Source: Verrucomicrobiota bacterium (GTDB taxonomy: Bacteria; Verrucomicrobiota; Verrucomicrobiia; Limisphaerales; JADLHS01). Taken from it: a stretch of DNA of 64,000 bases. A model generated the notes under the pieces. It was not told the origin of the DNA, did not search any database, and saw only the letters and a list, made by a program, of their open reading frames with translations. Shown one piece after another: positions 16,417-26,524 of this stretch (positions are counted from its first letter, which is position 1; each line of letters begins with the position of its first letter). The position numbers and the translations under genes were made by a program. The stretch spans positions 62,001-126,000 of the forward strand of contig JAKQDQ010000090.1 of assembly GCA_029573725.1 (NCBI GenBank), written 5' to 3'.

Positions 16417-18903
16417 ATGAGCCTGACATCTTGTCCATCTGCTGCACCGTGTGCGCGCCTGCGGCTGGTCATTCGTGGCGCAGTGCAAGGCGTGGGGTTC
16501 AGACCCCATGTTTACCGGCTCGCCGGGGAACTGGACCTGCGGGGCTGGATCAACAACTCGCCGCAGGGCGTCTGCATCGAGGTGGAAGGTTCGCGCCCGG
16601 AACTGGAGCAGTTTCTCCTGCGCCTCACCGCGGCACCGCCGCCCCACAGCCACATCCAAAGTTGCGAGACCTCCTGGCTTGATCCCGTCGGCTACACGGA
16701 TTTTATCATTCGCGAAAGCAGTTCGCGCGGCCGCAAAATCACCCTGGTGCTGCCGGATTTGGCGACGTGCCCGGAGTGTCAGCGTGAAATTTTTGATCCA
16801 ACCAACCGGCGTTACCTCTACCCATTCACCAATTGCACCCACTGCGGTCCGCGCTTCAGCATCATCGAAGCACTGCCCTACGATCGTGCGCACACGACGA
16901 TGAAATCCTTCCGCATGTGCCCGGAGTGCCAGCACGAGTATGACGACCCGGCCCACCGGCGCTTCCATGCGCAACCCAACGCCTGTCCCCAATGTGGCCC
17001 GCAGCTCGAGCTGTGGCCCGGGGACACCGGCAGCGGTCCGCGCCGGCGCGATGAGCCGCCCCGCCCGCTGGCGCGGGGTCACGAGGCGCTCCTGGCGGCG
17101 GCCCACGTGATCCGCTGCGGACACATCGTCGCCGCGAAAGGCATCGGCGGCTTCCACCTCCTGGTGGACGCGCGGAACGAGGCGGCGGTGCGCCGGCTGC
17201 GCGCCCGCAAGCAGCGTGAGGCAAAACCGCTGGCACTGCTGTTTCCCGACCTGAACCGGGTCAAGCAAGTTTGCGTCGTCTCCCCGCTGGAGGCGCGCTT
17301 GCTGGCTTCCTCCGCAGCGCCCATCGTTCTATTGCGCCGCCGCCCGACGGCCGGCGCGACGTGGGCCGCGGCCGTGGCCCCGGGCAACCCGGACCTCGGC
17401 GTCATGCTGCCCTCCAATCCCTTGCATCACCTGTTGCTCGCGGAACTGCAGTTTCCAATCGTCGCCACCAGCGGCAACTTGAGCGACGAACCCATCTGCA
17501 CCGACGAGCTGGAGGCGCGGGAACGGTTGCGCGAGGTGGCCGACGTGTTTCTGGTGCACAACCGCCCGATCATCCGGCACGTCGATGATTCCGTCGTGCG
17601 CGTGATGCTGGGGCGGGAACTGGTGCTGCGTCGGGCGCGCGGGTATGCACCGCTGCCCATCCCCCTGCCCGCCTGCGGCGTGGAAGCTCCCGCCATTTTG
17701 GCTGTGGGCGCGCATCTGAAAAGCGCAGTGGCCCTGGCCGTGGACGACCAGGTGTTTATCAGCCAGCATCTCGGCGATTTGGAGACCGAAGCGGCCGACC
17801 GCGCCTTTCGCCGCGCGACCGTTGACTTGCCGCGCCTTTATGAAACGACGCCGTCCCTCATTGCCACGGATTGTCACCCGGATTACCTCTCCACGAATTG
17901 GGCGCGGACAGTGGCAGCGGCCCCCCGCACCCCGGCGGCCGCGCCTTCAGCAACCGGCCGGCGCTCCCCCCGCTTGATTGGCGTACAACACCATGTGGCG
18001 CACGTTTTGAGTTGCCTGGCGGAAAACGAAGTTGCACCGCCCGCGCTCGGGGTCGCCTGGGACGGCACCGGTTATGGCGATGACGGCACGATCTGGGGCG
18101 GTGAATTCTTCCACGTCACGGATGCCGCCGTCCGCCGCGTGGCACACTGGCGGCCGTTTCCGCTCCCGGGCGGCGAGGCGGCCGTGCGCGAACCCCGCCG
18201 GGCCGCCTTGGGCCTGCTCCAGGTCCTGGCCGACGAACCCACCGGGGCAGCCGCAGCGTTCCGGCACGAACGGGACTGGGGATTCGCCCCCGCCGAACGG
18301 GCCGTGCTCCAGACCTTGCTGCGGCGGGGATTGAATTGTCCGCCAACCTCCAGTGTGGGACGGCTGTTCGATGCGGTGGCCGCGTTGACCGATCTGCGCC
18401 AGGTCTCCCATTTCGAAGGCCAGGCGGCAATGGAACTCGAGTTTGCGCTCGCGGGAGTCACCACGGACGACGCCTACGAACTGGCGCTGCGCAACGACGG
18501 GCAGATGCTGGTGTTGGACTGGGCCCCGCTGATTCTCGCGCTGCTCGCGGATGTGAAGCGCGCAACGCCGACCGGACAGATCGCGGCGAGGTTTCATAAC
18601 ACGCTGGCGGAGGCCATTGTCACCGTGGCCAGGCACGTTGCGGCCCCGTCCGTTTTGCTGAGCGGTGGCTGCTTTCAAAACCGCTATCTTCTCGAGCGGA
18701 CGGTCCAACGGTTGCGGGCCGGGGGCTGGCAGCCGTATTGGCACCAGCGCGTGCCGCCGAACGACGGGGGCGTTGCGCTGGGGCAGGTCGTCGCGGCGCG
18801 ACGGTGGTGGCGGACAGCAGCCGCGGAGACGGACTGGCGCCCGGCGGCGCGTTGCTGCGGTCGCGCCGGATTGGCCCCGGTACGGCAAACCTTGGAGGCT
18901 TGA
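16417..18903 (+). CDS. hypF: Carbamoyltransferase HypF
   Basis: HypF uses carbamoyl phosphate and ATP to make the thiocarbamate on HypE that becomes the cyanide ligands of the Fe atom. The domains are in the usual order over 828 residues: acylphosphatase-like (RGAVQGVGFRPHVYRLA, residues about 18-100), two zinc-finger groups (CPECQREIFDPTNRRYLYPFTNCTHC and CPECQHEYDDPAHRRFHAQPNACPQC, cut here by residue position only), YrdC-like (about 215-400, with the KQREAKPLALLF motif), and a Kae1-like C-terminal part with the metal-binding HHVAHVLS. It is somewhat longer than the common 750 residues because of Pro/Ala/Arg-rich insertions, for example around residue 505. hypC starts two bases after the stop. 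Confidence 0.96.
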   Translation: MSLTSCPSAAPCARLRLVIRGAVQGVGFRPHVYRLAGELDLRGWINNSPQGVCIEVEGSRPELEQFLLRLTAAPPPHSHIQSCETSWLDPVGYTDFIIRESSSRGRKITLVLPDLATCPECQREIFDPTNRRYLYPFTNCTHCGPRFSIIEALPYDRAHTTMKSFRMCPECQHEYDDPAHRRFHAQPNACPQCGPQLELWPGDTGSGPRRRDEPPRPLARGHEALLAAAHVIRCGHIVAAKGIGGFHLLVDARNEAAVRRLRARKQREAKPLALLFPDLNRVKQVCVVSPLEARLLASSAAPIVLLRRRPTAGATWAAAVAPGNPDLGVMLPSNPLHHLLLAELQFPIVATSGNLSDEPICTDELEARERLREVADVFLVHNRPIIRHVDDSVVRVMLGRELVLRRARGYAPLPIPLPACGVEAPAILAVGAHLKSAVALAVDDQVFISQHLGDLETEAADRAFRRATVDLPRLYETTPSLIATDCHPDYLSTNWARTVAAAPRTPAAAPSATGRRSPRLIGVQHHVAHVLSCLAENEVAPPALGVAWDGTGYGDDGTIWGGEFFHVTDAAVRRVAHWRPFPLPGGEAAVREPRRAALGLLQVLADEPTGAAAAFRHERDWGFAPAERAVLQTLLRRGLNCPPTSSVGRLFDAVAALTDLRQVSHFEGQAAMELEFALAGVTTDDAYELALRNDGQMLVLDWAPLILALLADVKRATPTGQIAARFHNTLAEAIVTVARHVAAPSVLLSGGCFQNRYLLERTVQRLRAGGWQPYWHQRVPPNDGGVALGQVVAARRWWRTAAAETDWRPAARCCGRAGLAPVRQTLEA

Positions 18904-18904
18904 C

Positions 18905-19159
18905 ATGTGTCTGGCGATTCCAGGAAAAGTGGAGAGCATTTCGGGGGCGGACCCGCTCACCCGGATGGGGCGGGTGAATTTTGGCGGGATCAGCAAGGAC
19001 GTGAGCCTGGCCTGTGTGCCGGAGGTGCAGGTGGGCGATTACGTGATCGTGCATGTGGGCTTTGCGTTGAGCAAGGTGGATGAACACGAGGCACAGCAGG
19101 TCTTCGCGTATCTGCGCCGGATGGACGAGCTGGCGGAACTGCGGGAGGACCGGTCATGA
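18905..19159 (+). CDS. hypC: Hydrogenase assembly chaperone HypC
   Basis: HypC binds the immature large subunit and, with HypD, carries the Fe(CN)2CO group. The 84-residue protein begins MCLAIPGKV, with the essential Cys2, and continues through [39 protein letters not shown], the standard family pattern. The track shows it only inside longer frames starting at 18665; ATG 18905, directly behind the hypF stop, is the clear start. The end overlaps hypD by four bases (ATGA), so hypFCD are translationally linked. A single hypC serves one hydrogenase here. Confidence 0.96.
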   Translation: MCLAIPGKVESISGADPLTRMGRVNFGGISKDVSLACVPEVQVGDYVIVHVGFALSKVDEHEAQQVFAYLRRMDELAELREDRS

Positions 19160-20258
19160 AATTTCTGGACGAGTACCGGGACGCCGCCCTGGCGCAAAAA
19201 TTTGCGCGCGAGATCCGGCGCCTGACCACGCGCCCCTGGACAATCATGGAAGTGTGCGGCGGCCAAACCCACGCCATCGTCAAGTTCGGCATTGACGAGC
19301 TGCTTCCCGGGCAGATCACCCTCATTCATGGACCGGGATGCCCGGTGTGCGTCACCCCGCTGGAAATCATTGATGCGGCCCTCGAAATTGCCGCCCGACC
19401 GGAAGTCATTTTCACCTCTTTCGGTGACATGTTGCGGGTGCCGGGCAGCACGACGGATTTGTTGTCGGTGCGCGCGGCGGGCGGTGACGTGCGGGTGGTT
19501 TATTCGCCCCTGGACGCAGTGAAACTCGCCCGGCAGCATCCCACCAGGGAGGTCGTTTTTTTCGGCGTGGGTTTTGAAACCACGGCCCCCGCGACGGCCC
19601 TGGCCGTTTTGCAAGCGGCCCGGCAGCAGCTGAACAATTTTTCCATGCTCGTCTCCCATGTGCTCGTGCCGCCCGCCATCGAGGCGTTGATGTCCGCACC
19701 GGAGTGTCGCGTGCAAGCGTTTCTTGCGGCGGGCCACGTCTGCGCGGTGATGGGTTATGAAGAATATCCGCCTCTGGCAGCCAAGTATCACGTGCCCATG
19801 GTGGTGACCGGCTTCGAGCCGTTGGACCTGCTGCAGGGGATCCTGATGGCGGTGCGACAGTTGGAATCCGGCCGTGCCGAGGTGGAGAACCAATACGCCC
19901 GCTCGGTGCGCCGCGCGGGCAACGTGCCGGCCCAGGCCTTGATCCGCCAGGTCTTTCGGATTGTGCCGCGTAAATGGCGGGGACTGGGTGAAATTCCCCG
20001 CAGCGGCCTGGGGCTGGCCGAGGCGTATGCGGCGTTCGATGCGGAGCAAAAGTTTGGAAGGTCCACCCGCCCGGCGCAGGAACCGGCCGAATGTCTGGCG
20101 GGTTTGGTGTTGCAGGGCCTGAAAAAACCCGGGGAGTGCCCCGCATTTGGCAGCCGTTGCACCCCTGAGCATCCCTTGGGGGCCACAATGGTTTCCAGTG
20201 AGGGGGCTTGTGCGGCGTACTATCGCTATCGGCGTCCGTCAACCCCGGAATCCGGATT

Positions 20259-20262
<4 letters not shown>
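19156..20262 (+). CDS. hypD: Hydrogenase formation protein HypD
   Basis: HypD is the [4Fe-4S] scaffold on which the Fe(CN)2CO unit is assembled with HypC. The 368-residue protein has all the family blocks: [10 protein letters not shown] with the first essential Cys, [11 protein letters not shown] with the redox-active thiols, and [15 protein letters not shown]-terminal cluster cysteines lie in [38 protein letters not shown]. Start and stop both overlap neighbours by four bases (hypC before, hypE after). Confidence 0.97.
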
Positions 20263-21317
<1,055 letters not shown>

Positions 21318-21333
21318 CGGACAAGGCGCGGGA

Positions 21334-22263
21334 TCATTCCCGCCCGGGATCAAACGTCGCCAAAATTGGCCGGTGATCCGAACCCTGGCCCCAGTTGGGA
21401 ACGGTGGGGATGTAGGTCCCGGCTTTCACCCATTCCCTCGCCATGCCGGGACTGAGCAACAGGTAGTCCAAACGCGAGTAACTGTCCTCGACGCCGTAAT
21501 AGTGCGTCCAGGTGACGTTGCGGGGGAAATAGCGGGGATTGGTGGGATTGGGAAGGTCATCCCCGTTCCGTTCGGCGGGGCGCGTATCCAGAAGCCTGTT
21601 TTTGCCGGTGCCCATCACCGTCTTGACGGCGCGCGAGTTGTAGTTGTCATTCAAATCCCCCACCACCACCAGGTTCAGTTCCGGGTCCTGCGCGAGATAC
21701 CGGTCCACAATTTCGCGTAACAGCCGCGCCTCCGTGTGGCGCATCTCCGCCTCGTCCGCCTCGGGAATGGGGCGGCGCGATTTCAAATGCGCGCCCAGCA
21801 GCACAAAGCGGTACCGGTCGTTCACTTGAATGGTTACGTCCGTAAACCCGCGGCTGACCTGAAAGCGTTTTCCGCTCAGCAGAAAACTGGCATTGGTGTG
21901 CGAACGGCGCGCCACAATGGGAAAACGGCTCAGCACGCCCACGTGGATGTTGGTGTCGAAACCCTGAACGTATTCATAATGCGGCAGGTCAAGCCCGGCC
22001 TGCTTGAGGGAGCGCTGCAATTCCTGCAGCGCGCTCAACTGCCCCATTTCCTCAAAGGCCATGACGTCCGGACGCATGGCGAGGATGGTTTCCCGGATCT
22101 TGGCCTTGGCGGCTTCCGATTTGGCATGGCGGCGCGATTCCGTTGGTTGATCGAGATAATTCTCCAGATTGTAAGCCGCAATCCGAAATGTTTCACCCGG
22201 AGCAGCAACCGGCCCCAACAGCAACACCAGGCCGACTGCCGGCCCCCAGAGGCGTCGTTTCAT
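21334..22263 (-). CDS. Exported endonuclease/exonuclease/phosphatase family protein
   Basis: A 309-residue secreted member of the EEP (DNase I-like) superfamily. After a signal peptide (MKRRLWGPAVGLVLLLGPVAAPGE) come FRIAAYNLENYL with the metal-binding Asn, MAFEEMG with the catalytic Glu, a VVVGDLNDN Asp-Asn motif, and the terminal SDHRPILATFD with the catalytic His. These are the standard EEP active-site residues. The family includes nucleases, phosphodiesterases and sphingomyelinase-like enzymes; the substrate cannot be told from sequence here. ATG 22263 is preferred over the track start because of the signal peptide. Confidence 0.85.
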   Translation of the reverse strand: MKRRLWGPAVGLVLLLGPVAAPGETFRIAAYNLENYLDQPTESRRHAKSEAAKAKIRETILAMRPDVMAFEEMGQLSALQELQRSLKQAGLDLPHYEYVQGFDTNIHVGVLSRFPIVARRSHTNASFLLSGKRFQVSRGFTDVTIQVNDRYRFVLLGAHLKSRRPIPEADEAEMRHTEARLLREIVDRYLAQDPELNLVVVGDLNDNYNSRAVKTVMGTGKNRLLDTRPAERNGDDLPNPTNPRYFPRNVTWTHYYGVEDSYSRLDYLLLSPGMAREWVKAGTYIPTVPNWGQGSDHRPILATFDPGRE

Positions 22264-22306
22264 GCGGGGGGAAATAGTCCGCCGCCGCCGCAATGTCAAA
22301 GCGCAA

Positions 22307-23311
22307 TTAACGCGCATCTGGCGGTGGCGTCGGAAGGTCGTGCCCGCCACGTTTCTGCAACACCATGTTGGCGGCCGTCACCAGACCACCGCCGAGCAGC
22401 AATCGCATCGTCAGGGCTTCGTTCGCGTAATCCACCCCCGACCAGACGGAAAACCAGCCCGGCAGAAACAGCGCCAGGGCGCTCGCGACCACCGGTTCAA
22501 GACAGTAGATCAGGCCGGCTTCCGTCGCGGTGACGTCCGGCTGCCACCGGTTCATGAACAAGTATCCGCCCAGCGTGCAGACAAAGACCAGCACCGCCAA
22601 AAAGCCCGCGGCGGGCGGGGAAGCAAACACGCCCCAAACAGCCGCCACGTTTGGCATCGTCAGCCAGACTCCCGGCACACACAACAGGGCCAGCGCCAAA
22701 AACATGATCACCGAGAACCGCAGGGGATCGTTGCGCGCGTACCGGGGCTGCTCCAACAATAGAATCTGCCCCCCAAAAAAGAACGAGCCAATGAGGGTTT
22801 CCATCTCGCCGCGTCCCAGGTGGAAGGAGCGCCAGTCGAGCCCCGACAGAATGGCCAGACCGGCCAGCACCAGGCCGACACTGAGCACCACTGGAAAAGC
22901 CGGCCAGCGGCGCCGGGTGACGGCCACCCAGATGGGAATGAACGCCGCATACAACTCGGTCAGAAATGCCGAAACGGAGGCGTCCGTGTGCGACAAGCCA
23001 TCCATTTGAAACAAAATGCCCCCGCCGCCAAACACCGCGAGCCAGCATCCCTGTTCCACCTCCAGACGCGTGAGCCGGCCAAGCCGCCGCTGCAGCAACC
23101 CGGCCAGCAGCAGCCCGGCCAGCGCGAACCGATACACCGCAACCGTCAACGCATAAAACCAGGTGCTCACGCCGGGCACCAACCGCGCCTGTTCCAGCGC
23201 CAGCGCCTTGACGGTGGGAAAACTGATGCCCCAGAACAGCGTCGCCACCAGCAGCATGAGAATGGCTTTGCGGTGGCGGCGCCGGGCCGCGTCAGTGGCA
23301 GGAGCGGTCAC
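22307..23311 (-). CDS. EamA/DMT family transporter
   Basis: A 334-residue inner-membrane protein with about ten helices arranged as two EamA repeats: the first opens AILMLLVATLFWGISFPTVKAL, the second about residue 185 with ETLIGSFFFGGQILLL and ends TATEAGLIYCLEPVVASALALF, a typical EamA stretch. Members export amino acids or other small metabolites; the substrate here is unknown. GTG 23311 lies seven bases after the stop of the Agl23-like gene and is the likely start; the track start 23377 lies inside that gene. Confidence 0.82.
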   Translation of the reverse strand: MTAPATDAARRRHRKAILMLLVATLFWGISFPTVKALALEQARLVPGVSTWFYALTVAVYRFALAGLLLAGLLQRRLGRLTRLEVEQGCWLAVFGGGGILFQMDGLSHTDASVSAFLTELYAAFIPIWVAVTRRRWPAFPVVLSVGLVLAGLAILSGLDWRSFHLGRGEMETLIGSFFFGGQILLLEQPRYARNDPLRFSVIMFLALALLCVPGVWLTMPNVAAVWGVFASPPAAGFLAVLVFVCTLGGYLFMNRWQPDVTATEAGLIYCLEPVVASALALFLPGWFSVWSGVDYANEALTMRLLLGGGLVTAANMVLQKRGGHDLPTPPPDAR

Positions 23312-23318
23312 GATTCCG

Positions 23319-25013
23319 TCAATCCGCCTCCCGCGGCAGGGTGGCGACGAATTTCTCCCATAAGCCGCGTTCCACATACAGCTCCAAAAAGTAATTGGGA
23401 CGCAATTCGTACAGGCCGGTCATGATCCAGCGCTTGCCCGATTTTTCGTCGAGCGCCGCCCCCAGCCGGCTGGCGCAAACCACCACGGGAGCGTAGGGGT
23501 CCTCCGGCAATTCCTCGTACCAGCCGACGTGCTTGAAGCCGCGCAGATCCCACGGCAGCGGCCAGTAACTTTCCGGTGAAATCACTTTCATCATCAGCGC
23601 CGGCCCGTCCGGGGCGACACGCGCCAGCGCCTTGAGCCGCGCGACGAGCGCCCGCTCGTGCGGCGACGTTTGCGCGTAAGTGTAGGGATTGCGCCGATCG
23701 GCGGTGAACGGGTGCGTCAACAGCCACGCCTGCACGCCCAGGTGCAGGGTGACCGCGCCAAGCAGCAAATTCATCATCACGCGGTTGATCAGGCCGCGCA
23801 GGGAATAAAGCAACGCACTCGCCCCCAGACCGGCCAGCAGGATCACCCCCAGCCAGAAGTTCAGCGCACACCACGGCGTCTTGTAGCCGATCACGGTGTA
23901 AATCAGCATCAGCGCGCCGGTGAAAAAGCTGAGAAACCGCACCAGCAGCGGCGAAGCCACTCGCGCAAGATTGCCGCAAAACCCCGCCGCCATTCCCACC
24001 AACGCCAGGAGCAACAGCCCCGCCTCCGTCCAGGGCGGGCTTTTGGCGGGATGAAACCAAAGCAGGCGTTCGAAGTAAAACCACCAGGGCTGGATGTGCG
24101 GTGAAGCGCCGCCGGCGCGTTGTCCCCAGATTTGATAGGTGCGCAATGAATCCCAGAGCCCGGCGCGATTGGTGAAAAACGACGTGAAAAAAAGCAGCCA
24201 AACCACTCCCGCCAGCGCGCCCGCGAACACCAGATGCCCGGTGGGGATGCGCCCCCTCCACCCGGCTCGTCCGGATTTGTCGCCACCGAGATCATCCTTT
24301 GGCAGGCCGCTGCGCCGGCGGCGCCATCCATTCCAGCCGCCAGTGGCCGCGAGCGCGAAAACCAGCGCCGCCACCGTCAGCACAAAGGTTTCCTTGGTGG
24401 CCGCCATCAAGCCCAGCCCCACTCCGGTTGAGCCGGCCCACAGCACCCCGCGAGTCCGCCAATAGCGCCAGCCGGCGGCCAGGGTCGCCAGCGTAAAAAA
24501 CACCAGCAACATCTCATGAATGAAGTAGCGGCTGTAAAAAACAAACGCCGGGGACACCGCAAAAAACAGCGCCGCCCATACCATGGCCACATCCCCCAGT
24601 CCGTCGCGCAGCAACGGCAACACCAGCAGCAGGGCCACGCCAAATCCGACCGTGACCAGCCGCAATTGCGCGTCGGTAAATCCTGCCTCCCCCCGGGCGG
24701 CACCGGCCTCCTCCCCCGGCGTCAGCTTCCTCCCGGCACGCGGCACCGCATTCGTCGTCGTGAAGGAAATTTCCGCCGCGCCGGAACGATCGCCCCGGCT
24801 CAGCGCAATGAAGGGCAGGGAAAAATAATACACCGTCGGACCGTGAAACTCATGAGGATCGTATTTGTACGCCCCCAACTCATAGAGGTCGGCGAGCTTG
24901 GTGGCGTTGATCGCCTCATCGTTGTGCAGCGGGCGGTTGCCCAGCCCGGCCGTACGCAGCCCGAGCGCTCCAGCTACTGCCAACAGCAAAGCCAGGACGC
25001 TCCATGGCTTCAT
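23319..25013 (-). CDS. Agl23-like (TIGR03663-type) integral membrane glycosyltransferase-like protein
   Basis: A 564-residue multi-pass protein resembling the GT39/PMT-like group annotated as flippase activity-associated protein Agl23 (TIGR03663). The hallmark is the luminal loop NRPLHNDEAINATKLADLYELG followed by YDPHEFHGPTVYYFSLP, with acidic residues as in PMT-type transferases. At least ten further hydrophobic segments follow, such as VGFGVALLLVLPLLRD and the pair around FVFYSRYFIHEMLLVFFTLATLAAGW. The last 130 residues form a soluble domain (VVCASRLGAALDEKSGK). It presumably acts on lipid-linked sugars in the envelope, but that is inferred from the family. Its start overlaps the stop of the upstream discoidin-domain gene by four bases. 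Confidence 0.75.
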   Translation of the reverse strand: MKPWSVLALLLAVAGALGLRTAGLGNRPLHNDEAINATKLADLYELGAYKYDPHEFHGPTVYYFSLPFIALSRGDRSGAAEISFTTTNAVPRAGRKLTPGEEAGAARGEAGFTDAQLRLVTVGFGVALLLVLPLLRDGLGDVAMVWAALFFAVSPAFVFYSRYFIHEMLLVFFTLATLAAGWRYWRTRGVLWAGSTGVGLGLMAATKETFVLTVAALVFALAATGGWNGWRRRRSGLPKDDLGGDKSGRAGWRGRIPTGHLVFAGALAGVVWLLFFTSFFTNRAGLWDSLRTYQIWGQRAGGASPHIQPWWFYFERLLWFHPAKSPPWTEAGLLLLALVGMAAGFCGNLARVASPLLVRFLSFFTGALMLIYTVIGYKTPWCALNFWLGVILLAGLGASALLYSLRGLINRVMMNLLLGAVTLHLGVQAWLLTHPFTADRRNPYTYAQTSPHERALVARLKALARVAPDGPALMMKVISPESYWPLPWDLRGFKHVGWYEELPEDPYAPVVVCASRLGAALDEKSGKRWIMTGLYELRPNYFLELYVERGLWEKFVATLPREAD

Positions 25014-25693
25014 TGATTCGGGACGGCGTAAACTTCAATTTCCTGCCAGCAGTTCAACGGACTCAGATGGCTGCCCCGGGTATAACCGCGCACGTAACGC
25101 GCTGTGACGCCCTTGGCCTCCACCACCTTGCCGTAATGGCGCTCAAAGTATTCCCGATCCGCGCCCACGCCCAGCCCGGAGGAATTGTCCGTGTCATTGT
25201 TGAACAACGTGGTCACGCCGGTTTTGAATTCCGGATCATTGGATACCTGCAGGATGACGTCATGCTCCACCTGGATGTACCGGTGGTCGTGCCACATGGC
25301 AATGGCTTCGATCTTGTAGGGCTTGCCCAGGTCCACCTGCACCCATTGCGTGCCCTTGCGCATCTCGATCGTGTCGTAATCGAACGCCTCCTTCTTCCCG
25401 TCGGTCAGCTGGCTTAATTCGCCGGTGAACGGCCGCACACTGCTCGTGACCTCCTTGCCCAGCGCCACGTTCACCGTGCCTTTGGCCACCTTGAGCGGGG
25501 CGGGCGGTTGATCCGAATTGGGCTCGATGTTGCTCCCGGTCGGCAATTCATCCGGCGTCCCCTTCAAGGTGGGGGCCGGGAATTTCAATTTAAGGTCCTC
25601 CTGGTCCTGGGCCACACTGGTTGTGGTTAGGGCAAGCGCCAGGAGCCCTGCGCCGCAAACCCCCGCAAAAATTTTTCCACCCGTCTTTTTCAT
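25010..25693 (-). CDS. Exported F5/8 type C (discoidin)-like protein
   Basis: A 227-residue protein with a signal peptide (MKKTGGKIFAGVCGAGLLALALTTTSVAQ) and one discoidin-like beta-sandwich from about residue 75: KGTVNVALGKEVTSSVRPF, QLTDGKKEAFDY, WVQVDLGKPYKIEAIAMWHDHRY, then the closing ARYVRGYTRGSHLSPLNCWQEIEVYA. This fold usually binds carbohydrate or membrane surfaces. It is translationally coupled (ATGA) to the Agl23-like gene. The track start at 25777 overlaps the acyltransferase stop and lacks a signal peptide, so I chose ATG 25693. Function unknown; a sugar-binding envelope protein is my inference. Confidence 0.78.
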   Translation of the reverse strand: MKKTGGKIFAGVCGAGLLALALTTTSVAQDQEDLKLKFPAPTLKGTPDELPTGSNIEPNSDQPPAPLKVAKGTVNVALGKEVTSSVRPFTGELSQLTDGKKEAFDYDTIEMRKGTQWVQVDLGKPYKIEAIAMWHDHRYIQVEHDVILQVSNDPEFKTGVTTLFNNDTDNSSGLGVGADREYFERHYGKVVEAKGVTARYVRGYTRGSHLSPLNCWQEIEVYAVPNQ

Positions 25694-25773
25694 ATCTTCA
25701 ATTCCGGTTGAGGCTACCAAACGAGGCGCCAGGTTCAAAACTAATTTACCGACTGCCCGGCAACCGGATTTAT

Positions 25774-26517
25774 TCAACCCTCGCGACCCAGGGCCACCAC
25801 GGCAGCGTGAAGCTGGCGCGCCAAACTTTTGCGGTCAGGGGCGGGATTTGTCACGGACGCAAACCGCGCGCGCGCCTGAATCTGTCGTTTCGTCATCAAG
25901 CGCATCAGGTGCGGCAGAAAGCGAACATCGCCCCAAAAGCAGACCTCCTCGCTCGCGTCACCGTCGGACAATGCATAACTGAGGTGGCCAATTCCAGGCG
26001 GCTGCCCGCGCGTCACGGCCGGTTCGAGCAACGCCGGTTTGAACGGCAACACTTCCCGCCCGTTCCAACTCGTGCCCTCCGGGAACAGCACCACCACCTC
26101 GCCGCCGGCCAGGGCCGCGGCAATCAAGGAATTCACCCGGTACACGTCGCCGCGCCGGGCGCGATCCACAAACAACGTGCCGGCCAGTCGCGCACACCAG
26201 CCGAACACCGGCCAGTGGCGCACCCCGGCCTGGGCAATGAACACCGCGGGCGTCAACGCGCTCAGCACCAGGACATCCACGTAACTCAAATGATTGCACA
26301 CCAGCAAACCCGCGGACGGTGGCGTGCCGATGCACGTGATCTGCACCGAAAAAACTCGCAGGGTGCGGCGGCAACACCACTGCAGCCACCGGGATCGCTC
26401 CGCCGCACTCAGCCGCCCCGCCGTCCGCCATCCACGCCAGAAATATGCGAGAAAGAACAGTAACAATTCCGCCGCAAACCAAACGGCGCGAAACCCGAAG
26501 CGGAACTGCGGGCGCAT
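25774..26517 (-). CDS. Lysophospholipid acyltransferase family protein (PlsC-like)
   Basis: A 247-residue 1-acylglycerol-3-phosphate acyltransferase-type enzyme. An N-terminal membrane helix (VWFAAELLLFFLAYFW) is followed by acyltransferase block I NHLSYVDVL (H-x4-D type) and block III LFPEGTSWNG, with FVDRARRGD between. Family members transfer fatty acyl groups to lysophosphatidic acid or other acceptors such as ornithine lipids. The end is followed 80 bases later by the discoidin gene, and the coaB stop lies just upstream, so the group may be one operon. The acceptor cannot be decided from sequence. Confidence 0.85.
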   Translation of the reverse strand: MRPQFRFGFRAVWFAAELLLFFLAYFWRGWRTAGRLSAAERSRWLQWCCRRTLRVFSVQITCIGTPPSAGLLVCNHLSYVDVLVLSALTPAVFIAQAGVRHWPVFGWCARLAGTLFVDRARRGDVYRVNSLIAAALAGGEVVVLFPEGTSWNGREVLPFKPALLEPAVTRGQPPGIGHLSYALSDGDASEEVCFWGDVRFLPHLMRLMTKRQIQARARFASVTNPAPDRKSLARQLHAAVVALGREG

Positions 26518-26524
26518 GCCGTTG

